DNA of 64,000 nucleotides, taken from Microglena sp. YARC (lineage: Eukaryota; Chlorophyta; Chlorophyceae; Chlamydomonadales; Chlamydomonadaceae). Both the position numbers and the translations under genes were made by a program. Below are positions 1 to 9,726 of the stretch, piece by piece (within the stretch, counting starts at the first letter, position 1; each line of letters starts with the position of its first letter). The DNA lies in NCBI GenBank assembly GCA_022414725.1, contig CM039467.1, positions 11,802,491-11,866,490 on the forward strand. The letters are read 5' to 3'. The notes below the pieces were generated by a model. It worked only from the letters and a program-made list of their open reading frames with translations. It did not search any database and was not told the DNA's origin.

Positions 1-279
1 GTTCCACTATCTTTTGTAATATTTATTCTCGTCTCCGCATTTATAGATTGGCGTGCTGCACACACTAAGTCCACTCTCCGGAGTGTTATCCAAGCTGATA
101 CCGTACAAATACGAACCATCCAAAACCCCTATGGGAAGGTAAACACTGGATGGGTCGTCGGTTATCCGTACTTAACGACCCATCCAGACCCATCCTTCCC
201 CAATGGGAATCCACCCTTAGACCCGTATACCTGGCATCATCACCCCTCCCCTCTGGTGGCAGGTCGTAGGGCCAGGGGC

Positions 280-480
280 GCGCAGGCCGGTTGAACAGCT
301 TGTTTCTATTAACCAACCATCCAGTTAAGGGTCCGGTTAAGCGGCGGTTAAATTCGTTATTTTCGGCGCTAACCGGTGTTTGGTCGGAAACACAAAAAGT
401 TGAGGTCCGGTTAAAGACCAACCGTCCCGGTTAGTGCAACGGCGCACCCCCCCCGCCGTTAAAGAAAGTCAAGGGGCGGT
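280..480. repeat. GGTCCGGTTAA-bearing dispersed repeat fragment
   Basis: The segment carries GGTCCGGTTAA twice (near 330 and 403) after a CAGCTTGTTTC stretch at 297. The same sequence, CAGCTTGTTTCCAACCAGTT followed by GGTCCGGTTA, recurs near 3004 and, inverted, at 3064-3100. The two places therefore share a dispersed repeat family. I see no coding potential. The rest of 1-570 shows nothing I recognise. Confidence 0.5.
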
Positions 481-567
481 TAAATTCGGTTGTTGAATTA
501 GATATGGTGACGTCACGAAGTTGGCGCGCGCCTCTTAAAAATCACGCTGCTTTGGAGTCCCGCATCC

Positions 568-675
568 TTTTAGATTAGCTTTAGCTAGTCTATAAGCCTT
601 GGGTTCCTCGTCTTTCTTTTTTTTAGATTAGCTTTAGCTAATATATAAGCTTTGGGTTCCTCGTCTTTCTTTTCA
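568..675. repeat. Direct tandem duplication, two copies of about 53 bp
   Basis: The block TTTAGATTAGCTTTAGCTA ... GGGTTCCTCGTCTTTC occurs at 568-620 and again at 621-675 with few changes. It is a simple local duplication with no gene around it. Confidence 0.8.
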
Positions 676-759
676 CTTTACTCTTTGTTATCATTCTTTT
701 TTTCCTTTCCTTCTCGAATCTAGGGTATAGCATCCTTCTTGTCAAGAAACTGCCACGTG

Positions 760-1830
760 TTTAAATGGCCACGAGTTCACAACCAGGTGTTACTAGATGA
801 CGCTGGCATCGTCCAAAACCATTGGACCGGCAGGAAGCAAAGGCGCATGGGTAGATGTAGGCGCAGGCGCAAACGCAGGAAGTGATTAGCGAGGTCGGAG
901 ACCAATCTAAACGAGGCTGATAAGGAAGCCTATCCATATGTGACGCAGTCGTTACAGTAGGATAACACATGAACAACACGAGACTGGACGCATTAGTTTC
1001 CAGAGAAGATGAAGTCTGGATATTTTGTTGCGAATAATTTTGCTCGCTCCATACTTTTCTAGTGTCTGCGCCTGCAATTCGCATGTGCTATGCAGTACCT
1101 ACGAATTAATCGGTAAAAGAAGATATGAAGGAGCAGGACCTGGCGCATGGTGAAATGTTGAGCGAGGAGAGAGATAGGCGCAACCTCTCAGCCTCGAGAC
1201 GTCCCACGACAACCTGCATGCTCCATGAAAACACTGGACGAGGCTGGATAGATTGCCTCGCCATTGATGAAAGAGACGTAACTGCAGGGTTTTACAGACA
1301 AAACAAACAAACGAGACTGAGTACGCATGATGTTTCAGAAATAATGAAGTCGTGAGATTTTGTTGCGAGTATCTCTTCACTCGTTTCCTACTTCTGTAGC
1401 GCCTGCGCCTGCAGCTCGCATGGACAAAAGAAGGCCAAGACCGCACCAGCACCAGCTCATGGGATCGAGGTGGGTAACAGGCTCCATCAACTCCGCCATT
1501 GAAGAAGGGTTAAGCACCAGAATTTTCTAGGCACGAAGCAAGGTGTTCGCATAATTGGAATAATTGTCGAATTACTAGGTGTTGCGAGTATCTCCCCAAG
1601 CACCTGCGCCTGCTGCTACGATGCGCCATGCGGCAGCTGAAATTTCGATGAAAGACCGAGGCTGGAAATGAGGCTCCAGCACCTCCACCATTAAACGAGG
1701 CTAGAGCAAAACAGACAGAAATGATTCTGCCCGAATGATTGTGCAAGTTCATAGGTTGTTGCTACTATTTCCCCCTCGCTCCCCCACTTATCAAGCGCCT
1801 GCGCCTCCAGTAGCATGCGCCATTCGGCAC
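760..1830. repeat. Diverged tandem repeat, about four copies
   Basis: A segment with the order CACGAGACTG, AGATGAAGTC, TTTTGTTGCGA, then GCGCCTGCGCCTGCAG recurs near 1000-1090, 1310-1420, 1555-1640 and 1740-1830. The copies differ in length and in many bases, so this is an old array. Short open frames inside it do not look like genes. Confidence 0.5.
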
Positions 1831-2006
1831 GTAGAAGTTCATAAATTCGCTCGTGCCCAGGTCTTGCCGGTCAACTGGTTTCGGACATTGCCAGCGTTAT
1901 CTCCTAAATCCCACTCAACACGTGGCACTTGCACCGTTGGCAGACAGTTGGCTTGTGGCATATCTCCTGTTTCCTGCTTTTCATTAACGGCGAAGCCCCC
2001 CTCGCC

Positions 2007-2040
<34 letters not shown>

Positions 2041-2330
2041 CTCCCTCCCTCCCTGGAAGCTAATCTTCCTCGGCCACTACGTGCCGGCTGTCTTTCTTTC
2101 TTTCTTGGACACTCATCATCGATAGCACAGTTTCACCAAAATGGATTCGCAGCAGCAGGGCACCGTCCCTGCCACGCAATTATGGACTGATCAGCCTGAG
2201 GCAACCAGCAGCGGCAAGAAGCGGAATAAATGCTGAAATCAGCGTTTGAATCGCGAGGAAGTGCTGCAGAGCGCATTTGCCACGTTGACCCATTTTGAAC
2301 TGACCTGGTCAGATGCAAAAGGCTGCGTAA
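1831..2330. other. No gene seen; poly-C tract
   Basis: This stretch holds a C homopolymer near 2008-2036 followed by CCCT repeats. I see no splice-supported or conserved coding sequence. Confidence 0.4.
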
Positions 2331-2992
2331 GAGGGCGTTTACACGAGCAGGTTATCTCGGCCAGTTACGGTTAAGATGTACATTTAACTAACTACCAAGC
2401 GTTTACACGACACTTTTCGCGTCAGTTATCTCGCCCAGTTAACCATTTTCGCGATAACCATACCCCCCCCCCCCCCCCCCCCCCCCCTTCCCCCCCCTAG
2501 TTACGGGTTAAAGGTTAAGGTTAGTGGTTCGTTAAGTTCATTTGGCTTCCGAGCTGTGAGATATATCGGCTACGCTAGCTTCCAGTTCAGTTCGTCAATT
2601 TCTGCAGATTCGAATTTTCTAGAGCAGCGAGCAAGAAGGCATTGGCCGAGCAGATGTTGATGATCAGCTGCCAGATCTCACCCGGCAATCTCGATCGACG
2701 GGTCGCTGCGAAGCGCTGCGGAGCCTCGAAGTCGCTTGATTCACAGCACGGTTCGTGCTGGGGAGCAAGGCCCGAAAATAGCTCGTCTGTCACCCAAAAT
2801 TCAAAAATCACGAGGCTATCCAGAAGTACATGACCAACCTGACCGAGCGCAAACTGCGAGCGCAAATGCACATGTAAACAGAAACTGGTTAAGTTTGCGT
2901 TCGTTGAGGGTTCGGGCATACGTGACGCTAACTATTTGGTTATCTCGCCAACTTAACTGGCCGAGATAACCGGCTCGTGTAAACACCCTCTA
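2331..2992. mobile_element. MITE-like element with about 40-bp terminal inverted repeats
   Basis: The left end reads AGAGGGCGTTTACACGAGC followed by AGGTTATCTCGGCCAGTTA. The right end, read on the minus strand, is AGAGGGTGTTTACACGAGC followed by CGGTTATCTCGGCCAGTTA. Only a few mismatches separate the two arms over about 40 bases. The 660-bp body has no transposase-like frame and contains a poly-C tract near 2463-2498, so this is a non-autonomous DNA element. A target duplication could not be fixed with certainty: the flanks suggest a TA-type site at best. Confidence 0.75.
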
Positions 2993-3003
2993 CCTGGTGA
3001 AAT

Positions 3004-3090
3004 GTTTCCAACCAGTTCAGGGTCCGGTTAGAGGTCGAGTCTGAACCCTCCAAAACACAATCCTTAACCGGACCCCCAACTGGTTGGAAA
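3004..3090. repeat. Short inverted repeat (fold-back)
   Basis: TTTCCAACCAGTTCAGGGTC and CGGTTA at 3004-3030 are answered by the inverted copy TTAACCGGACCCCCAACTGG and TTGGAAA at 3064-3090. The arms are about 27 bp with a loop of about 33 bp. The same motif family occurs at 280-480. Confidence 0.7.
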
Positions 3091-3366
3091 CAAGCTGGAA
3101 GTCGAGGGTTGTGTGCACGCTCTGACGTGGACCGTACTGCCGATGTGCTTATTGCTGATGTGGCGCGTAAGGGTACGGAAAGCCTGAATGTTGATGGCTG
3201 GCCTGGTGGCAAGCAGGGTGGCAAGTAGACTGGTAAGTTGAGGCTGGCTGCATAGTAAAAATCAACAAGAAGCGAGGGTATAGTTTAGTAGAGGCCCGGG
3301 TGATACCTGGCAGCCAGGCTGGCAACTGCTCACAACGGGGCCTGGACTCCTGGTATGGGTCGATGG

Positions 3367-3370
3367 TGGT

Positions 3371-3411
<41 letters not shown>

Positions 3412-3430
3412 TGGTGGTGGTGGTGTGGTG
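3367..3430. repeat. (GT)n microsatellite
   Basis: A run of GT dinucleotides followed by GGT repeats. Open frames crossing it are low-complexity artefacts. The rest of 3100-3700 shows nothing I recognise. Confidence 0.9.
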
Positions 3431-3700
3431 GGGGTAAAGAAATGGCCGTGAGGAGTCTTTGTCTATCCTCAAGACTCGCAAGAAAGGGCCCTAAAAAATT
3501 ACAGGGGAAATGCGTCGTCTGTATGTTACTATGTACGGGCGAGAATTCGACTCAGAACTGGAAACGGAGGTGCAAACCGTCGCCAACTCATTGCCCAACT
3601 GGCCTAAAAATGGCTAATATGGGCTTCAAATGCGATTTTGTGTTAAACTACCTCCAACATGCCTTATACAGTTTTGCATTCCAGATAACTGCTACATGGC

Positions 3701-4150
3701 TAGGGCTGTCAATACCGTACGGTATTTTCAATTACCGTACGATATATCGTGATATACCGTACGGTATCGATACCGTACGGTATTTTTATACCCTATTTTG
3801 GGAAAATCAGTATAAGACCAAGGGGAGATAACAGGAAATACCGTTTACACGTCCATACACTTAAAATCAAGTCAAATGGACCAATACTGAGGGAGATAGA
3901 AAAACACGGTAATATCGTAGTCTATTACCGTACGATATATCGTGATATATCGTACGGTATAAATTCCCTGACTCAGACTCAGGTGCTTCTGACGAGAATC
4001 GAACCGCCGACCTGCCGAGTCGCAAGCCCAAGCCAAAGTCGATTTGGACACGACATATCGTGTTTACCGTACGATGGATCCCCAAAATACGATATATGCT
4101 ACGGTACACGGTAAAATAAATACCGGGCGGTATAAAGCTTGACAGCCCTA
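3701..4150. mobile_element. hAT-type MITE with TAGGGCTGTCAA ends
   Basis: The left end is TAGGGCTGTCAATACCGTAC. The right end on the minus strand is TAGGGCTGTCAAGCTTTATA followed by CCGCCCGG. AGGGCTGTCAA-type ends are typical of hAT transposons. The flanks are TACATGGC (3693-3700) and TTTATGGC (4151-4158), which match at 6 of 8 positions and fit the 8-bp target duplication of hAT elements. The inside is full of subterminal TACCGTACGGTA and CGATATATCG palindromes and has no transposase frame, so it is non-autonomous. Confidence 0.8.
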
Positions 4151-4158
4151 TTTATGGC

Positions 4159-4747
4159 CCCTGCTGCAGGCCCCAGGCCCCCAATGAGGTATATCACATG
4201 GCTCTATACATACCGGTAGTTTTGGGGGCCGAAGAAGGTTTTTGGCCCAAAATGACGTAATAAGCCAAACATGCTCTGCAAGAGCTACATGACGTTTGAG
4301 AGAAGCCGGGACTGTTTTGGCTACTGAAATAGTGAAAGATGGGCCCAGTGAGGTATATGTATGGGAAAAACTTTTAAATACTTCTTGCGGTTGGTCGGTC
4401 CGTAGGCTGCTGACCAATGTAACAGGAACTGATAAATTGGTCGAAATGCTGGTTAATTAACCGACATCGTAGAAATTGGTCGAAATATCGTAGAAATTGG
4501 AGTTCTTGGTCGTAAAAACGGTTGGGACGGTCGAAAATCACAGAGAAACGGTTAGCGAATGAGATTGTTAGGTATATTGCCTGTTAGAACGGTTGACCAC
4601 AAAGCCGGAGATAGGCGAACAGTCCGTTGGAATTGTCAGGAATTCAGTTTGATTCGGTCTGTCACTCCGTCGAAGCTGTGCGAAGCTGGTCAAACAATAC
4701 AACCAACCCGTGACTGTTGCCGTCGACGTGAAAGTTGCAGGTCGAAA
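4159..4747. other. No gene seen
   Basis: Unique-looking sequence with a few GAAATTGGTCG repeats near 4437-4500. No coding region, RNA gene or element end could be supported. Confidence 0.4.
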
Positions 4748-4789
4748 TGAAGTCCTCAGGTCCTCTTCGGGGATTAAATTACCTTTTCC

Positions 4790-5600
4790 GAACAGATCCT
4801 AACTTCAATCTCGATTTTCTACCTAAGTGCCTACCAGCCTTTCCCGAGGACAGCCCTGGTCTCCCACATCACTACCAATCCGGGTGAGGTCGTTTCAGAA
4901 CTTTGCGTGACGCATCTGGCGACTCTTCGATCCCGTGCCTTTGGCAAGTATAGCCCCCCGGCCGACCTGCTGTCCGTGACGCTTGATAGCACTAATGAGG
5001 ATACCATTCAGCTATCATGGCTGACTCCACCCCGGTGGAGCTTTTTGTTCAATCATCCGAAACGTGCAGACAAGCGTTACCCTCCTTGTTATTCTTATCC
5101 TTCGTCCTCAACGCTCCCCTCATCTGTCCCGCCTGCTCACAAACTCACTTCCTGCCTTTCCAGCCCCATCCCTTCTGTCAATCCCGGTTTTCACTTTCGA
5201 ATTCCTTCTCATCTTATGATTTTGACTACCACCCCCGTTAAACGTACCCTTAATTTCCCTTGCGCTCCTTCGCCTAGCACCCTCTACTGCGCTCCTCAAC
5301 CTCATTTTCGTTATGTCGTAACCTTTAAACTCCCCCGGATCCAGCCCCTCCCCACACGTCACCATAACGTCAGGACACGTCATTCCTCACCTTGTCTTCA
5401 ACAACCTTGGTATCACCTACGTAATCAATCCTCCACTCGCATTTCCACAACTCACCCCCCACTATCTGTAACATTTATGACGAATCCCCCCTTCTTCCTT
5501 CCCACTGATTGGATCATGAATTACCCTCAATGCCCGACTTTAATCAACAAGACCTCCCGTCACCCCCATCTCCTCTTGCCCAACTTAATCTCATGATCAC
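4790..5600 (+). pseudogene. LINE ORF1 remnant
   Basis: Sequence ahead of the endonuclease reads as broken protein in two frames. One frame gives NLDFLPKCLPAFPEDSPGL near 4810-4870. The next starts near 4870 with PGEVVSELC and runs open to 5596. The second part is rich in Ser, Pro and His and has no domain I recognise, as is common for ORF1 of algal and plant L1 elements. The open end overlaps the start of ORF2. Assignment rests on position only. Confidence 0.4.
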
Positions 5601-8600
5601 AGGACCACACATATCGTTTGCTTCTTTGAACATCAGATCCTTCTCCTGGAAAAAATATAAATTTATCCAGAAACTGATCTCACACTCCCACCCCGATATC
5701 CTCCTCCTCTCCGAAATTGGTCAACATGTAGATAATTCCATGATTACCTTCCTTCAAAAGCTGTTATCATTCCATGACTACGTCCATATTCCAGCCCTCC
5801 ACAGAAAAAATGGCATGTTGCTCTTGAATTTTAACCCTTCCATCCATCTCAATCCACTTACAGTCGCTCTTGACCGTCGTTGGGCCTTGGTCACGGTAGA
5901 CCATCATTCAGCCAATATTCCAGATGTCCATCTATTCTGCGTCTACGGACCATCTCCAACCTCTTCAGTTTGGTGGGACTCCTTTGTATCCTGCCTTCAC
6001 ACTCTAGATACTACCCTCACCACGAATATGCTTATTCTTGGAGACCTTAATATTCATCTTTCTCAATCAGACAAAAGCTCCCCTATGTCTAACCTCGACA
6101 CCTCCATCAATTCAACTATTAATACCCTCTTCTCTGACTTCAATCTCATAGATATCATGAGATTTTATTTCCCTGACCTACCTATGTATACCTTTTATAA
6201 TCATAATTATGCATCCAGATTAGACTACTGTCTCTCGTCTAAAGATATCTCCGACTATTTCGTCTCTTCATGGATCGAACCCTTTACTGCCTCAGACCAT
6301 GATTCCCCCCATTTCCTTATGGTCGAACATAATCAATATGAACCCCCTCCTAATACCAAAAATCCCCTTCCCAGCTGGCTCTTCTCACACCCTATCGCCA
6401 AATCTCAAATCCTCAGCTTCACATACAATTATTTTCGTACACACCCGCATATCGATCTTAATAGCAATCAACTTTGTCTCTACTGGGAAACTTTCAAAAG
6501 TCAACTAGCTATCTTTTGTGACAACATTCTCAAAGATATGACAACACATAACAATACTATCCTTATACTGCCCTCAATAACCTCCTGTCCTCTCATAACA
6601 CCATCAACGACAATCCTCATGATGAAACCACCATCATTAATCACTGCCCAGCCCGTGCCATTGTCAGTAAAATCATGGATGATCGCTTCAACACCTCTTC
6701 TTGGCTTTCTAAACAAAAATGGTTTGATAACCAAGAAAATCCGGCCCCTATTATTTCCAAAATTCTTCATTCTAAAACTAGACAATCTATTGATGCCATT
6801 AAACTTGACAACAACTATATTTCTGACAACCCCACTGAAATCCTGAATCACTTTGCAGACTTCTACAAAAACATCATTTTCAAACAAACCACAACGGATA
6901 CAAATGCACAGAATCACTTCCTTTCTTTCATCCACAACTCGATTCATGATGATATTTTTACATCTCTTGATAGACCTTTTATAGCCTCTGAACTCAATAG
7001 CGTCAAACGTAAACTTCCCAGAAACAAAGTCCCTGGCGCTGACCGTATCCCTTATGAGTTCTATTTGCTAACCTGGCCTTATGTCCTTCCGATCCTTATC
7101 AAATTATCAAATAATATCGGAAAAGATCTCTCAGTTCCCCCCTCCATGAATCACGCTATAATCACAGTCAAATATACAAATAAAGGCGTCCAAACCGACG
7201 TTGCTAATTACCGGCCCATTTATCTCACTAACTGCGACTACAAAATCATTGCAAAGGCCTATGCTCTACGCACTTCCCGTGTCCTCGACTCCCTCATTCA
7301 CCATGACCAAACAGGTTTTATTCCTGGCAGAAATATCTCTCTTAATATTTTTACCTTTAAGCTGCTCATAGAGCTCGCTCACATCACGAATAAACCTTTT
7401 TCCGCTTTCCTTTGTGACTTCACCAAAGCTTATGATTCTGCAGAACGCTCCTTCATAGCGCATAGAGCAAGACAGGAAGCCCTGGACTGCTTAGTGGCAC
7501 CGTAATTTATTATCCCTTTTTTTTCTTCTTGAGACTTCTCATTTGTTAGCTTCTTACCTCCGCCACTGTAAGTGGTTGAGATCTGGGTCCTGCTCTAAGG
7601 GGTTTAATACCTACGCCACCAAAACGGTGGTTGGGAGTTTGGTTTGTTTGTCCTCGACACACCCCTGATGTAATGGGGTTTTTTGCTTTGTGGGTGCTTT
7701 TTCTTTTTGTTTAAAGCACAGAGTCTCATACACCCTCGCGGTGTCAAGTAGACTTTAACATGTAATGTAATGTAATGTAATAGCGGAAGTCATGAATAAA
7801 ATGAACTTCCCACCTTTCATTATTAATACCTTTAAAGCTCTTCATGCTCATACTACCGCCCAAGTCATGATCAACGGTAAACTTTCCAATGAATTCAATG
7901 TGTATTCAGGCGTCGGACAAGGTTGTACTTGGGCTCCACTCCTCTTTATTATCTTAATGGAACCGTTTGCAGAAGCCATCAGAAGTAACACGGATATTCA
8001 TGGGATTGACATTCCCAAATACTCCATCCCCCCCCAAACCAATACAGATTCTGTTTCTGTCAAATTCTCAGGTTATGCTGATGACTCTACTATCTTCACC
8101 TCTGATATTTCAAGCATGTTACGCCTTAATAACATTTTCCATCTTTTCCATCAAGCATCAGGCGAAAAACTCAATCTCAACAAGTGCATCATTCTGCTCA
8201 TAGGTGATTTCCCCAACAATCATATGCAACACCTTAAGGATTATTATCCCAATACTCCTATTAAAACTCAGCATCACTGCACCATTTATCTAGGATCTCC
8301 TATTGGGAATGATTCAGACCCATCTTTCTGGAATTCCATTCTCACGAAATTCCAGAATAAAATCTCATCGTTAAAACTTTTGAACCTTTCTACCTTTGGT
8401 AGAGCCCGCACAGCTCAATCTTATGCCCTTTCCTGCATATGGTACACTCTAGGCCACTCCAACCTCCCTTCTTCTCATGATTATATCTGCAAAATCACCT
8501 CTCTTTACCGTAATTTTGTTCTGAACAATCATGACAGTATTCCCGATAAATTTGGTTCAGAATGCTATAGAATCTCTCTTAATTCAGCTCAACTCCACCC

Positions 8601-9371
8601 TAAATATGGAGGTTTAGGTTTATTAATGATCCCGAAATACCTGGATGTTATCATGTTCATGCATTTGGTTAAAATCATCCGTCGCCCCAACTCTTCAACA
8701 TTTCATATTCTCGCACATCTCTGTAATGTCCTTACCCATCCTTGGAACTTAGGCCTATACGGTCTTCATAATTGGTCTAAATGATATTCTCGGACAATTG
8801 GTTTAAATTTATTAGGAAACTTTCTATCCCTCGGAAAATGAAAGACATGCTTTATTCCTTACTCAATAACTCCCTACCCACTATTTGCAAAGTAACACAC
8901 TCAACCAATCACCTTTGCCCTACTTGCTCACAGTCTTCTGACACTATCCCACACATCCTAGTTGAATGCCCATATGCCCAATCCCTCTGGAAATGGGCTT
9001 GCTCAGTTTACACCCGTTGGAAACCCAACGCTAGATTCTCTAATTTCACATTCCAATTATAGATCCATAAACTCCTGTCCAAATCTGACATCCTTGAATG
9101 GATCTTCTGATCCATTCCTGTCTTCAAAACCCTTTGGCTTGCTCGCTGTTCCAAACTTTATACTGATACGATTTTGTCTTTCAATGAATTATGCTCTCGT
9201 TGCATATCTCAACGGCTCTCATCAGCCTTAATTATGGCCAAAGAATATGGCCCAGAAATGTTTGCCCCCAATATTATGATTCACCCTTCGTCCCACTCCA
9301 TCACCTGGAATGGCCCTTCCTTTAACCAACCTATTTCTTTCCCCATCTCAGGCCAATCTTCATCCTTGTAA
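5509..9371 (+). pseudogene. LINE ORF2: AP endonuclease, reverse transcriptase and zf-RVT, interrupted
   Basis: The N-terminal part (about 5610-6320) is an AP-type endonuclease: SLNIRS near 5623, DILLLSEI, ILGDLNIHL near 6030 and ASDHDSPHF near 6290. A frameshift lies near 6550. The reverse transcriptase follows: GADRIPYEFY near 7035, NYRPIYLTN, DQTGFIPGR near 7306, and FTKAYDS near 7420. After a 319-bp insertion come GVGQGCTWAPLLF and the catalytic YADD at 8074-8085. A stop and frameshift near 8780 precede a zf-RVT knuckle, CPTC then H-x4-C, near 8920-8990. Further stops occur at about 9060 and 9108, and the tail closes at 9371. GVGQGCTWAP departs from the common RQGCPLSP box. Frames on each side of the insertion join exactly when it is removed, so the ORF was intact there when the insert arrived. 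Confidence 0.9.
7455..7785. mobile_element. 319-bp SINE-like insertion in the LINE RT
   Basis: The element is 7461-7779, bordered by the 6-bp direct repeat ATAGCG (7455-7460 and 7780-7785). Removing it and one repeat restores the reading TCC TTC ATA GCG GAA GTC ATG, a continuous RT frame. It ends in (TGTAA)n, TGTAATGTAATGTAATGTAA, like SINE and LINE tails in green algae. It has no coding potential and contains several small hairpins, for example CCCCTGATGTAATGGGG. A tRNA-like B box is only weakly suggested by GTGGTTGAGATCTGGGTCC. SINE is the best label; a very short truncated LINE tail is possible. Confidence 0.8.
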
Positions 9372-9429
9372 GCAAGTTTTTTACAGATTTATAGCAACGC
9401 TTTCTTTAGCAGCTTTGGTACTCATTAAT

Positions 9430-9703
9430 CCTCGATAACACTACCCTATCAAGGGGTAGTTTTGTCGTCATACTGCTGAGTACCATCCCTTTGTACCTCT
9501 ATCCTGGTAGCCCTCGACAAAACTGCTCTATCGGGCAGCTCGCCGGGGATATCTTGGTTGCCCTCGACAACACTGCTCTATCGGGCAGTTCGCCGATGTA
9601 CTGCCAAGTACCACCTTAGAGCCCTGTTTTTTAAGGTACCTAGGCGGCCCTCGACTCGACTGCTATACTGGTCAGCTCGCCGCTGTACTGCCAGTACCAC
9701 CTT
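9430..9703. repeat. Four tandem hairpin modules in the LINE 3' region
   Basis: The module is CCTCGACAA, a short hairpin such as CTGCTCTATCGGGCAG, then TCGCCG, then TACTGCYAAGTACC. Copies start near 9430, 9511, 9561 and 9647. Stem sequences vary but pairing is kept (ACTACCC/GGGTAGT, CTGCTC/GGGCAG, CTGCTA/GGTCAG-like), which suggests that the RNA fold mattered. A fifth copy lies at 12645-12701 beyond the large tandem block. Confidence 0.65.
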
Positions 9704-9726
9704 GTTTTCAGTTTCTATCACATTAT

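Noticed and set aside
8780..9110. Alternative genetic code (TAA/TAG read as Gln) to explain stops in the LINE and C2 exon
   Set aside because: The LINE stops include TGA and come with frameshifts, and the clean IPPc exons give no sign of reassigned stops. Decay or error is simpler.
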